A DNA stretch of 44,480 bases from NCBI RefSeq assembly GCF_003611695.1, contig NZ_RAWE01000066.1, forward strand, positions 1 through 44,480, given 5' to 3'. The notes below the pieces were generated by a model. That model saw only the letters and a program-made list of their open reading frames with translations. It did not search any database and was not told where the DNA came from. This DNA comes from Corallococcus carmarthensis (GTDB lineage: Bacteria > Myxococcota > Myxococcia > Myxococcales > Myxococcaceae). Below are positions 28,356-35,895 of the stretch, in pieces (positions within the stretch are counted from its first letter, which is position 1; the number at the start of each line of letters is the position of its first letter). A program made the translations under genes and the position numbers.

Positions 28356-29213
28356 CTACTGCCCCCCCCCGGAGGAACTGTCGGACGGCGCGGAAGTCTG
28401 GGGCTCCGCGCTGCTGCCTTCTTCAGAGGCCTTCGGTGCTTCCGTGCTGGCCGCGGGCGCGGCTGCTTGCGGAGGCGCGGCAACGGCCTCCGGCGCGCGG
28501 GCGACGACGACCATGGCGGGACGCACCAGCCGGTCGTTGAGATAGAAGCCGCGCGTCACCTCATAGACGACGTGGCCCGCCGGGACGTCGGCGGTCTCCA
28601 CCTGCTGGATGGCTTCGTGCAGGCGCGGGTCGAAGGGCTGGCCCTTGGCGGAGAAGCCCTTCACGCCGTGGCGGCCGAGCGAGTCCTCGAAGGACTTGCG
28701 CGTCATGGCCACGCCCTTCTGGAAGCTGTCGAAGTCCGGGGACTTGCCGGCGGCGTCGAGCGCGCGGTCCAGGTTGTCCATCACGGGGAGCAGGTCCTTG
28801 AGGAGCTTCTCCGCGCCGAACTTCTGGACGTCCTCCTTCTCCTTCTGCGCGCGCTTGCGGTAGTTCTCCAGGTCCGCGGCGGAGCGGATGGCCCGGTCCT
28901 GGAAGTCCTTGGCCCGCTCGTGCGCTTCCTTCAAGCGCTCCAGCGTCTCGCGGGCCTTGGCCTGGCTGAAGTCCAGCTGCGCGCGCAGCGACTCCACCTC
29001 CTGGCGGAGCGCGGCCGCGTCCTCGGTGGGGGGAGCGACTTCGGGGGTGGAGGCGTCCGCTTCGGCGGCAGGGGCGGAGACGTCCAGCTCCACCTCCGTG
29101 CCCGCGCTGTCCGCGTCCTCGTCCATCCGACGCTCGACGCTGCGAACCGCCTCGTCGATCACGTCCTGCCCGATGTCCGTCTGGATGCTGCCCTTGTCAT
29201 TGGTACCCGACAC
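28356..29213 (-). CDS. grpE: Nucleotide exchange factor GrpE
   Basis: Exchanges ADP for ATP on DnaK. From GTG 29213 ([20 protein letters not shown]) it has 285 residues, longer than usual because of extended acidic and Ala-rich ends. The GrpE core contains a long coiled coil ([20 protein letters not shown] to about residue 130), [36 protein letters not shown] and [20 protein letters not shown]. Possible upstream TTG 29249 is less likely. The C-terminus (SSSGGGQ) is encoded by a nine-G tract. The stop lies two bases before dnaK. Confidence 0.92.
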   Translation of the reverse strand: MSGTNDKGSIQTDIGQDVIDEAVRSVERRMDEDADSAGTEVELDVSAPAAEADASTPEVAPPTEDAAALRQEVESLRAQLDFSQAKARETLERLKEAHERAKDFQDRAIRSAADLENYRKRAQKEKEDVQKFGAEKLLKDLLPVMDNLDRALDAAGKSPDFDSFQKGVAMTRKSFEDSLGRHGVKGFSAKGQPFDPRLHEAIQQVETADVPAGHVVYEVTRGFYLNDRLVRPAMVVVARAPEAVAAPPQAAAPAASTEAPKASEEGSSAEPQTSAPSDSSSGGGQ

Positions 29214-29266
29214 GGCGCGCACTATCTCACGCGACGCGGAGCGATCCAACAGGACCCGGGGAGGTG

Positions 29267-29293
29267 GCGCGTGCCCGGCGTGCGGGCAGGCGC
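29267..29293 (-). terminator. Terminator-like hairpin before grpE
   Basis: GCGCGTGCCC (29267-29276) pairs with GGGCAGGCGC (29284-29293) over ten positions with one mismatch, loop GGCGTGC. It lies between the histone-like gene and grpE, which suggests separate transcripts. Confidence 0.45.
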
Positions 29294-29314
29294 GACTTCA
29301 TACGCAGCGGAACT

Positions 29315-29845
29315 TCACGCTCCGGGCGCGGGTTTCTTGCGGCCCAACGTTTTCTTGGAAGCTGATTTCTTCGCGGCCCGGGCGCCCTTGGCGGCGGCGG
29401 GAGCGCCCGCGGTCTTCTTGCGCCCGATGGACTTGTCGGCGGCCTTCGCCTTGTCGGCGCTCTTGGCGCGGGCCGGGCGGCTGGGGGCGGCCTCCGCCTC
29501 CGGGGCGGGTTCGGCGGGCTTGGACCGGGACTTGGTGGAGGGCGCGGATTCCGGGGTGGAGGCGCTGGCGCCGCCGGCGGTGGAGCCGGGCTTGAAGGCC
29601 TCCTCGACGGAGGTCTCCACGCGGCGCACGGCGGTTTCAATCTTCTCCGCGGCCGTCTTGGTGGTCGCGGCGGCCCAGGTACGCAGCTGTTCCAGACCTT
29701 CCTTCACCTTGGCCTGCTTCTCCGGGTCCTTCACTTCCTTGAGGAGGCGCTCGGCCTCGCCGCGGAGGTCGTCCGTGGTGCGCTTGAGGTCCTCGCCGGT
29801 GCGCTTGAGGAACTCCATCAACTGCCTGTCCCACTTCTCGGCCAT
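29315..29845 (-). CDS. Coiled-coil protein with histone-H1-like Lys/Ala tail
   Basis: A 176-residue protein. The first half is helical and charged (MAEKWDRQLMEFLKRTGEDL, EAERLLKEVKDPEKQAKVKE, LRTWAAATTKTAAEKIETAV), resembling phasin or apolipophorin-like helices. The second half is Ala/Lys/Pro-rich with SIGRKKTAG and TLGRKKPAPGA, similar to bacterial H1-like DNA-binding tails. It could bind DNA or polyanions; this is inference from composition. GGAGG precedes ATG 29845 at about nine bases. It is upstream of grpE, separated by a hairpin, and divergent from the nuclease lipoprotein. Confidence 0.7.
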   Translation of the reverse strand: MAEKWDRQLMEFLKRTGEDLKRTTDDLRGEAERLLKEVKDPEKQAKVKEGLEQLRTWAAATTKTAAEKIETAVRRVETSVEEAFKPGSTAGGASASTPESAPSTKSRSKPAEPAPEAEAAPSRPARAKSADKAKAADKSIGRKKTAGAPAAAKGARAAKKSASKKTLGRKKPAPGA

Positions 29846-29930
29846 GACGCGTCTCCTCCGTCTGCTCGAACCACCCATCCAACTGCACGTACGGACCGCG
29901 CGCAAAGCCTTCCGCGCTGTCCCTGGAGGA

Positions 29931-29982
29931 CGGCGGAGCGCGCCATCGATTGCCGTGTGGCAGTGCGTCAGGCGCTCCGCCG
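29931..29982. repeat. 11-bp perfect inverted repeat with nested hairpin
   Basis: CGGCGGAGCGC (29931-29941) and GCGCTCCGCCG (29972-29982) enclose TGCC-GTGT-GGCA (29951-29962). It lies in the 245-base divergent region between the histone-like gene and the nuclease lipoprotein. It might be an operator or an RNA structure. Confidence 0.4.
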
Positions 29983-30090
29983 GGGTGCAAGCAGGGGGGC
30001 GCGCGACAGTCGGATGGCAGACACGTTAAGGTGCGTGCCCTCTTCCGGGAAGGCCGCGTTGGGGCGGGCCCGGTGCTGGAGCGTTCCTTT

Positions 30091-32436
30091 ATGCCGTCCC
30101 GGTCCATCCGAGCGTTCGCGTCGCTCATCCTCGTCACCTCCCTCGTCACGTTGGCGGCCTGTAGTTCGGAGGAGCCGGAGTCGGCGGGGCCGGTGCTGCC
30201 CCAGGTGACGCTGCCGGCGGCCACGGTGGGCGCGGCCTTCGAGAAGGTGTTCACGGCGACGGGCGGCACGGCGCCGCTGACGTACTCGGTGGACCAGGTG
30301 CCGCCGGGCTTCTCCTTCTACGGAGACACCGGGCGGCTGGTGGGCCCCGCGACGACGGCCGGCGAGTGGATGATGACGGTGGTCGTGCGCGACGCGAAGG
30401 GCGCCCAGCACACGCGAGGCTATGCGTTGCGCGTGTGGCCGGCGCCGGCCATCACCACGGCGGCGACGCTGCCGGCCGCGACCGAGGGCAGCGCCTACAC
30501 CTTCACCTTCAGTGCCACGGGCGGGACGCCGCCCCTGACCTGGTCGCAGGTGGGCGGGGCGATTCCGGACGGCCTGACGCTGACGGAGGACGGGGTGCTG
30601 AACGGCACGCCCTGGGTTCCGGCGCTGTTCGAGTTCACGCTGCGGGTGACGGACGCCAACGGCGCCCACGCGGAGGCGGTGCTCCAGCTGCCCGTGCGCA
30701 CGTCGTCCGGGGAGCTGCCGGATGGCGGCCCGGTGACGGACGGCGGGACGAAGACGGACGGTGGCACCACGACGGACGGTGGGACGAAGACGGATGGCGG
30801 GACGCAGCCGACGGCGGTGGGCTTGAAGGTGGGCAACTGGAACATCGAGTGGTTCGGCTCCACCGCCGAGGGACCGACGGACGAGGCGCTGCAGCTGACC
30901 AACGCGACGGCGGTCATCGCGGACGCGGGGCCGGACGTGCTGGGCGTGGCGGAGATCGTCAGCCTGGACGCGTTCAACTCGCTGAAGGCCGGGCTCTCCG
31001 GCTACAGCGGCCTGCTCGCGAGCGGGGGCTACTACGGCTCGTCGGACCAGAAGGTGGGCCTGCTCTACAAGACGGACGCGGTGGAGCTGGTGAGCTCCGA
31101 CGTCGTGCTGACGGAGTGCGCGTCGGACTTCGCCTACCGGCTGCCCCTGCGCGTGGACCTGAAGGTGATCCGCGGCGGCGCGAAGGTGGACCTGACGGTG
31201 ATGGTGCTGCACATGAAGGCGTACGCGGACTCGGATTCGTACCTGCGGCGCAAGAGCGCGGCGGTGTGCCTCAAGGACTACCTGGACACGTCCCTGCCGA
31301 CGCAGAACGTGATGGTGCTGGGCGACTGGAACGACGACGTGGACGCGTCCATCTACACGCCCTACGAGTCGCCTTACCAGAACCTGGTGAACGATGCCGC
31401 GCGCTACAAGTTCCTCACCCAGCCGCTGTCGGAGTCCGGGGCGCGCTCGACGGTGAGCAACAGCCAGTTCATCGACCATCAGCTGGTGACGAACGAGCTG
31501 GCGGCGTACTACGTGGCGAACTCCGCGGAGGTGCTCAACCCGAACATCGTCAGCTACAAGAGCACCACGTCGGACCACTACCCCATCTTCAGCCGGTTCA
31601 ACTTCGGCTCGGCCTCGCAGGCGGGCAGCGTGAAGGTCACGGCGCCCAACGGCGGTGAGACGCTGCAGGCGGGCACGACGTTCAACATCACCTGGACGTC
31701 GAGCAACGTGGCGCAGGTGAACCTCACGTACACGCTGGACGGGACGGTGTGGCGCGCGTTGGCGTCGAACGTGGTGGCGTCCACCGGGCGCTACACGTGG
31801 ACGGTGCCGAGCGAGTCCTCCACGGCCGCGCGGGTGCGCGTGGCGGACACGGCGCGTGCGGACGTGGCGGACGTGAGTGACGGGGCGTTCACGATGACGC
31901 GGCCGACGCAGACGGTGTTCATCAACGAGTACCTGGCGCAGCCGTTCAACGGCGCCGCGGGGACGCCGGACTACGATCAGCAGTTCGTGGAGATCTACAA
32001 CGCGGGTCCGGGGTCGGTGGACCTGACTGGCTGGAAGATCCACGACGCGAAGTCGTACTCGGGCGCGGAGGCGGCGCGGCACACGTTCGTGTCCGGAACG
32101 GTGTTGCCGGCGGGCAAGGCGTACGTGGTGTACTCGGGAGCGTCCGCGGTGCCGGTGGGGGCGACGTATGCGACGTACGCCAACAACGGCGGCTACGGGC
32201 TGCGGTTCGACCGGGGCGTGAACCAGGGTGGCGCGGGTGACATCGTGTACCTGGTGCGCGCGGACGGGACGCTGCAGGACAGCCACTCGTACCAGAGCGC
32301 CAGCGTGCCGGTGACGTCTGGCTATTCGTTCAACCGGATCCCGGACCTGAGCCCCACGGGGACCTGGGACCTGGGCTACAACCATTACTATCGCGCCGCG
32401 ACCCCGGGCACCAAGGCGAACGGCAACGCGTTCTGA
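30091..32436 (+). CDS. Extracellular nuclease-like lipoprotein with Ig-like and lamin-tail domains
   Basis: A 781-residue surface lipoprotein; signal SLVTLAACSSEEP. Two Ig/cadherin-like putative-Ig repeats (LPQVTLPAATVGAAFEKVFT, TLPAATEGSAYTFTFSATGG) occupy about 30-205. A Thr/Asp/Gly linker (TDGGTKTDGG) leads to an endonuclease/exonuclease/phosphatase domain (about 245-505) with VGNWNIEWFG, PDVLGVAEIVS, VLHMKAYADSDSYLRR, MVLGDWNDDVDA, FIDHQLV and TTSDHYPIFSRF. A beta domain then precedes a lamin-tail domain (VFINEYLAQPFNG, QQFVEIYNAGPGSVDLTGWK). This architecture is usual for secreted DNases of predators and biofilm formers. GGAG lies eleven bases before the ATG. Confidence 0.85.
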   Translation: MPSRSIRAFASLILVTSLVTLAACSSEEPESAGPVLPQVTLPAATVGAAFEKVFTATGGTAPLTYSVDQVPPGFSFYGDTGRLVGPATTAGEWMMTVVVRDAKGAQHTRGYALRVWPAPAITTAATLPAATEGSAYTFTFSATGGTPPLTWSQVGGAIPDGLTLTEDGVLNGTPWVPALFEFTLRVTDANGAHAEAVLQLPVRTSSGELPDGGPVTDGGTKTDGGTTTDGGTKTDGGTQPTAVGLKVGNWNIEWFGSTAEGPTDEALQLTNATAVIADAGPDVLGVAEIVSLDAFNSLKAGLSGYSGLLASGGYYGSSDQKVGLLYKTDAVELVSSDVVLTECASDFAYRLPLRVDLKVIRGGAKVDLTVMVLHMKAYADSDSYLRRKSAAVCLKDYLDTSLPTQNVMVLGDWNDDVDASIYTPYESPYQNLVNDAARYKFLTQPLSESGARSTVSNSQFIDHQLVTNELAAYYVANSAEVLNPNIVSYKSTTSDHYPIFSRFNFGSASQAGSVKVTAPNGGETLQAGTTFNITWTSSNVAQVNLTYTLDGTVWRALASNVVASTGRYTWTVPSESSTAARVRVADTARADVADVSDGAFTMTRPTQTVFINEYLAQPFNGAAGTPDYDQQFVEIYNAGPGSVDLTGWKIHDAKSYSGAEAARHTFVSGTVLPAGKAYVVYSGASAVPVGATYATYANNGGYGLRFDRGVNQGGAGDIVYLVRADGTLQDSHSYQSASVPVTSGYSFNRIPDLSPTGTWDLGYNHYYRAATPGTKANGNAF
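30718..30812. repeat. DGGT-type linker repeat
   Basis: Short GC-rich direct repeats encode tandem TDGGT/KTDGG units between the Ig-like and nuclease domains. Likely flexible spacer. Confidence 0.6.
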
Positions 32437-32455
32437 GCGGTTCGCGGTGACATGA

Positions 32456-32485
32456 CTTCCACCTGGGGTTCTGCTTGGGTGGAAG
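32456..32485 (+). promoter_or_regulatory. Conserved hairpin masking the start of module copy A
   Basis: CTTCCACC (32456-32463) and GGTGGAAG (32478-32485) form a perfect 8-bp stem ending one base before the ATG. It contains the only purine-rich ribosome-binding candidate (GGAAGG). The same hairpin is kept in copy B. It may control translation. Confidence 0.45.
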
Positions 32486-32486
32486 G

Positions 32487-33116
32487 ATGCATGCCTGGAG
32501 TCAGGTGGGACGGGGCGTCACGGCCGTGGCGTTGTGTGTGTGGCTCGCGGCCTGTGGAGCGACCCGTGCGGCGGTGGCCCCGCCCTCGCCGGAGGAGCTT
32601 CCCCGCGGGGTGCTGCTCCTGCGGGAGGCCCCGGATGGGAGCTTCACCCAGGAGTGGCGGCCGGCGGGGGACTTCGACCTCGCCCCCTACGTGAAGGCGC
32701 CCGAAGGCCGGCGCATCGTGCGGACCGCGCGCTCCGTGCGGGACTGCGATGCGGAGAACCGCGAGTGCATCCAGGAATGCATGAGCAGGCCCTTGTCGAG
32801 CGACTTCAGTCACATCACGAAGCGGCCCGGGCTTGGAGGCAAGGAGGCATACTGCAGGCGCCGATGCAGCCAGCCCTACCTGGACTGCATCGCACTCGAA
32901 AAGCTCCAGCCCCAGGAGCTCTCATCCCTGGATGCGGTCTCCGAATGGGCCCGGCGCAACCCGCGCGCCCTTCTGGTGGGGAGCGTGGTGGTCATCGCGG
33001 GGGTCGCGTTCGTCGTCGTCTCAGCGGGCGCGGGGCTCATCGTGCTCGCGCCTGCGTTGATTCTCGCGACGTCATCCGAGGCCCCAGCGCAACACCTGGT
33101 GGAGAGCGCACCATGA
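32487..33116 (+). CDS. Module lipoprotein, copy A
   Basis: A 209-residue protein of a type I associate with myxobacterial paralogous lipoproteins; no function is established. The signal (VTAVALCVWLAAC) gives Cys23. Residues 30-95 (PSPEELPRGVLLLREAPDGS, EWRPAGDFDLAPYVKAPEGR) are almost identical to copy B. A Cys-rich segment follows (RDCDAENRECIQECM, YCRRRCSQPYLDC), then a long hydrophobic stretch at 161-194 (GSVVVIAGVAFVVVSAGAGL) close to the C-terminus, long enough to span a membrane once or twice. Its stop overlaps the partner gene start as ATGA, so the two are translationally coupled. The hydrophobic end on a lipoprotein would suit a membrane-active effector, but this is inference. Confidence 0.72.
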   Translation: MHAWSQVGRGVTAVALCVWLAACGATRAAVAPPSPEELPRGVLLLREAPDGSFTQEWRPAGDFDLAPYVKAPEGRRIVRTARSVRDCDAENRECIQECMSRPLSSDFSHITKRPGLGGKEAYCRRRCSQPYLDCIALEKLQPQELSSLDAVSEWARRNPRALLVGSVVVIAGVAFVVVSAGAGLIVLAPALILATSSEAPAQHLVESAP

Positions 33117-33679
33117 TGCACTTCTTTGACAAGCTGGAGGTGCTGGGACGGCGCTATTCGGAAAGCACCTCCGAGAAGGAAAAGCAGGCCCTCCACTTCG
33201 CGATGGATGCCATCTACTTCATCCTGGGCACCGGGCAGGGCACCGAACTGGAAGCGTACGTCCAAAGCCAGGATGCCTCCGCGCCTCCGTTGGTCATCGG
33301 CCGGTTCAAGACCCGGGAGGAAGCGGAAGCAACCATGAACGCGTGGAAGCCTCCAGTCGACCAGGCGCGCGTGCTGATTGGAGACGACTACTACTCCGCC
33401 ATGTTCGTTCCAGCCACGGGGCGAATCCATCTGGTCTTCATGCCCCCCATCTTGGAGCACTACCTCCAGGAAATGGCGGACGAGCAGCGCCCACCTTCGG
33501 GCTTGTCCTTCTCCACGAAGGCGGAGGCGGAGGCGTGGATGAACCAGCAGCCCACGCCGCCGCAGCAGGTGGTCATCGACATCGCGGGGGCGCCGTATCT
33601 AGCGGCCTACCACCACCGCATCGACTACCGCGTCCTCTATCCCCTGCCCGCCCCCACGCCTCCTTCGCAGCAGACGTGA
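33113..33679 (+). CDS. Module partner protein, copy A
   Basis: A 188-residue soluble protein, no signal peptide, starting MMHFFDKLEVLGRRYSESTS. It contains two related repeats: VIGRFKTREEAEATMNAW...PPVDQARVLIGDDYYSAMF (about 60-113) and LSFSTKAEAEAWMNQQ...PPQQVVIDIAGAPYLAAYHH (about 130-180). Each has the pattern beta, FxTxxEAEAW helix, PP, beta-hairpin ending in a Tyr-rich strand, reminiscent of SPOR-like folds but unproven. Similar proteins in myxobacterial genomes have carried the uninformative label head protein (from memory). Overlap with the lipoprotein gene and one-to-one pairing suggest the pair acts together; cytoplasmic immunity or a chaperone-like role is possible. Confidence 0.7.
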   Translation: MMHFFDKLEVLGRRYSESTSEKEKQALHFAMDAIYFILGTGQGTELEAYVQSQDASAPPLVIGRFKTREEAEATMNAWKPPVDQARVLIGDDYYSAMFVPATGRIHLVFMPPILEHYLQEMADEQRPPSGLSFSTKAEAEAWMNQQPTPPQQVVIDIAGAPYLAAYHHRIDYRVLYPLPAPTPPSQQT

Positions 33680-33693
33680 GGGCCCGGGGAGCG

Positions 33694-33773
33694 CGGACTA
33701 CAGCCGGAACTGCACGCGCACGCCCGGCTGGATCCAGACGTGGAGAAGGAGGTGCAGTCCACCTGCGGCGCCA
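33694..33773 (-). pseudogene. Decayed remnant of the outer-membrane barrel gene
   Basis: 33694-33745 is identical to 35034-35085 and includes the stop codon and the last residues (WIQPGVRVQFRL) of the barrel gene at 35038-35691. 33757-33773 then matches an internal piece of the same gene (35497-35513). About 410 bases between the two pieces are missing. No start remains, so it is not a gene. Confidence 0.75.
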
Positions 33774-33794
33774 GCGGGGGCGACGTACGCATGA

Positions 33795-33824
33795 CTTCCA
33801 CCGGGGCTTCTGCTTGGGTGGAAG
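33795..33824 (+). promoter_or_regulatory. Conserved hairpin masking the start of module copy B
   Basis: CTTCCACC (33795-33802) and GGTGGAAG (33817-33824), one base before ATG 33826. The stem is unchanged from copy A while the loop differs by two substitutions. Confidence 0.45.
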
Positions 33825-33825
33825 G

Positions 33826-34452
33826 ATGCATGTCTGGAATGCAGGGCAGAACGTCACGGCCGTGGCGTTGTGCATGTGGATCGCGGCCTGTGGAGGGACG
33901 CGGGCGGCGGTGGCTCCGCCCTCGCCGGAGGAACTTCCCCGCAGGGTGCTGCTCCTGCGGGAGGCCCCGGATGGGAGCTTCACCCAGGAGTGGCGGCCGG
34001 CGGGGGACTTCGACCTCACCCCCTACGTGAAGGCGCCCGAGGGACGGCGCATCGTGCGGACCTCGCGCTCCGTGCGGGACTGCGATGCGGAGAACGTCGA
34101 TTGCATCCAGCAGTGTATGAGCACTCCTCTGCCACGTGGATATGGCCATGTCCGCATCCCGCGAGGCGCGGGCGGAAAGAATGACCACTGCGTCAGGCAG
34201 TGCGACCCGGCCTACAGGGACTGTCTCGAACTGGAGAAGCTTCGTCCCCAGGAGTTGTCCTCCACGGAGGCACTGTCGGACTGGGCGAGCCGCCATCGCG
34301 AATCCCTGATTGTGGGCAGCGTGATCATCATCGCAGGGGTCGCCTTTGTCGTTGTCTCCGCGGGCGCGGGGCTGATCGTCCTGGCTCCAGCGCTGCTCAT
34401 GACGGCCCACGACAGTGCCTCTGTCCTCCCTCTCGCGGAGACCCACCCATGA
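33826..34452 (+). CDS. Module lipoprotein, copy B
   Basis: A 208-residue paralogue of the gene at 32487. The lipobox is WIAAC (Cys22). The segment to about residue 94 is nearly the same as in copy A (VLLLREAPDGSFTQEWRPAG, LTPYVKAPEGRRIVRTSRSV), then it diverges: CIQQCMSTPLPRGYGHVRIP against CIQECMSRPLSSDFSHITKR in A, with the Cys positions kept. The hydrophobic end (GSVIIIAGVAFVVVSAGAGL) is conserved in protein but its codons differ. The stop overlaps the next start as ATGA. Remarks on function are as for copy A. Confidence 0.72.
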   Translation: MHVWNAGQNVTAVALCMWIAACGGTRAAVAPPSPEELPRRVLLLREAPDGSFTQEWRPAGDFDLTPYVKAPEGRRIVRTSRSVRDCDAENVDCIQQCMSTPLPRGYGHVRIPRGAGGKNDHCVRQCDPAYRDCLELEKLRPQELSSTEALSDWASRHRESLIVGSVIIIAGVAFVVVSAGAGLIVLAPALLMTAHDSASVLPLAETHP

Positions 34453-35018
34453 CCAGGCTCTTCGACCAGATGGAAGTACTCGGACGGATCCTGCTCGACG
34501 ATGCCCCGAAGACTCCTGGAAGCGAGGAGGCCATCCGCACCGCCGCGGCTGCCATCCAATTCGTTGACGCGACAGGGCAGGTCGCCGATTTCGAGGACTA
34601 CGTCCGGAGCCTCGAAGCCTACGCGCCGCCTCTTGCCATTGCCCGGTTCGATACCCGGCAGGATGCCGATGCCTGGCTGATGGCGCAGAAACGTCCACCG
34701 TCGTTTGCCTCCATCCTGGTGGCGGATGAGTACTTCTCCGTCTTCTTCAATCCCACGAGCGGGTGGAGAGGCCTGGGTCGTCAGCCTCGACTCGAGTTCT
34801 ATCTCCAGGAGATGGCGGATGAGCGGCGCCAGCCTTCGGGCCTGTCCTTCTCCACGAAGGCGGAGGCGGAGGCGTGGATGAACCAGCAGCCCACGCCCCC
34901 CCAACAGGTGGTCATCGACATCGCGGGGGCGCCGTATCTGGCGGCCTACCACCACCGCATCGACTACCGCGTCCTCTATCCCCTGCCCGCCCCCACGCCT
35001 CCTTCGCGGGAGGCGTGA
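34449..35018 (+). CDS. Module partner protein, copy B
   Basis: A 189-residue paralogue of the gene at 33113. The first 115 residues are strongly diverged (MTRLFDQMEVLGRILLDDAP against the A form), with only scattered identity around APPLAIARFDTRQDADAW. From FYLQEMADE to the end the two proteins are almost identical, including SFSTKAEAEAWMNQQ and YRVLYPLPAPTPPS. The change from diverged to identical is abrupt, at about 34797 (33457 in copy A). It ends 19 bases from the convergent barrel gene. Confidence 0.7.
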   Translation: MTRLFDQMEVLGRILLDDAPKTPGSEEAIRTAAAAIQFVDATGQVADFEDYVRSLEAYAPPLAIARFDTRQDADAWLMAQKRPPSFASILVADEYFSVFFNPTSGWRGLGRQPRLEFYLQEMADERRQPSGLSFSTKAEAEAWMNQQPTPPQQVVIDIAGAPYLAAYHHRIDYRVLYPLPAPTPPSREA

Positions 35019-35037
35019 GGACAGAGAGAGACACGGA

Positions 35038-35691
35038 CTACAGCCGGAACTGCACGCGCACGCCCGGCTGGATCCAGACGTGGAGCTGCTTCTCATCGTC
35101 GGTGAGGTCGCGGTCAACGCGAACGCTGCCCACGCTCGCGGAGATCTCCGAGTACTGCCCCACGGACGCGGAGATGTAGGGCCCCACCGCGATGGAGCGG
35201 GTGAGCTGGAGGTCCACGCCGAAGTGGGCGTGCCCCAGGTCGTAACCCTGCAACTTCCCCCAGATGCGCGTCGCCCCTTCGCCCGTCTCCGCCGTCCCGA
35301 TTTCGTAACCCACGCCCACGCCCACCCAGGGTGAGACGAAACCGTCCGGCCGGAAGTGGTAGTCCAGGTCGATGCCGAACCGCATCACCTTGCTCTTGCA
35401 ATCCACGCCGTCCGCGCAGTCGTCGTCAGGTCCGGACGCGAAGCCATACTGGAAGTAGGCGCCGAGCGAGAGCTGCCGGGTGAAGAAGTAGGAGAGGTCC
35501 ACCTGCGGCGCCACGGTGCGGCCGAAGGTGTTGACCATGGAGGTGTCGTCGAGGGAGTTGCCTGCCGGAATGCCAAAGGCACCGCGCACGCCCAGCGCGA
35601 GCCCGGCGTTCGAGGGCTCCTGGGCCGCCGCCGGCAATGCGCTCAGGCAGGAGGTCAGAACCAGCGATGCGATGAAGTGTCGAGCAGTCAT
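35038..35691 (-). CDS. Outer-membrane beta-barrel protein
   Basis: A 217-residue protein with a Sec signal (MTARHFIASLVLTSCLSALP, AAAQ) and alternating beta strands: LALGVRGAFGIP, PQVDLSYFFTRQLSLGAYFQ, MRFGIDLDYHF, SPWVGVGVGYEIG, IAVGPYISASVGQY. It ends WIQPGVRVQFRL with a C-terminal aromatic-type barrel strand. A loop CADGVDCKSK may hold a disulphide. It resembles small porin-like or OmpW/outer-membrane-protein-domain barrels; its cargo is unknown. Two inverted repeats lie close upstream of the ATG. Its 3' end is part of the duplicated unit, and a decayed second copy lies at 33694-33773. Confidence 0.78.
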   Translation of the reverse strand: MTARHFIASLVLTSCLSALPAAAQEPSNAGLALGVRGAFGIPAGNSLDDTSMVNTFGRTVAPQVDLSYFFTRQLSLGAYFQYGFASGPDDDCADGVDCKSKVMRFGIDLDYHFRPDGFVSPWVGVGVGYEIGTAETGEGATRIWGKLQGYDLGHAHFGVDLQLTRSIAVGPYISASVGQYSEISASVGSVRVDRDLTDDEKQLHVWIQPGVRVQFRL

Positions 35692-35708
35692 GTCGTCCAG
35701 GGAGAAGG

Positions 35709-35744
35709 GCCGTCGTCCGACGGCGTTGGATGTTGGCGGCGCCA
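35709..35744 (-). promoter_or_regulatory. Two short inverted repeats upstream of the barrel gene
   Basis: GCCGTCG-TC-CGACGGC (35709-35724) and TGGCG-G-CGCCA (35734-35744), starting 18 bases upstream of the ATG. They could be operator half-sites or 5' hairpins; no regulator is suggested. Confidence 0.3.
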
Positions 35745-35895
35745 CGCATTGCAAGCCCGTGGCCAGGGAGCCCTGATGCGGGCGCCCTGGGGCTCCTGCG
35801 TGGCGGAGCGTTGGAACAGCCCTGAAGCGCGACAGGAATGTCAGTCTTTCGGTTCAGGCACCGGCGCACGCCGTGCGACAGTCCGGGCCCGAGCC

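Larger units (their letters stand above)
32452..35085. repeat. Tandem duplication, two units of about 1.34 kb
   Basis: Unit A (32452-33745) and unit B (33791-35085) are offset by 1339-1340 bases throughout. Each holds a hairpin leader, a lipoprotein gene and an overlapping partner gene, and ends in the 3' end of an outer-membrane gene on the other strand. Identity is near-complete at the left edge (to about base 320 of the unit) and at the right edge (last 230 bases, including a run of 52 identical bases at 33694-33745 and 35034-35085), but clearly lower in the middle. Confidence 0.85.

Noticed and set aside
29968-32385. Minus-strand open frame of 805 codons opposite the nuclease lipoprotein
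   Set aside because: Product is Arg/His/Val-rich with no domain; it mirrors a clear multi-domain gene. Likewise 9087-11276 (+) opposite the sensor kinase and 14884-17061 (+) opposite the propeller gene.
32452-32694. Small plus-strand frame starting MTSTWGSAWVEGC, and its twin at 33740-34030
   Set aside because: They run out of frame with the lipoprotein signal and Cys-rich domain, and their products are Trp/Arg/Pro-rich shadows conserved only because the DNA is duplicated.
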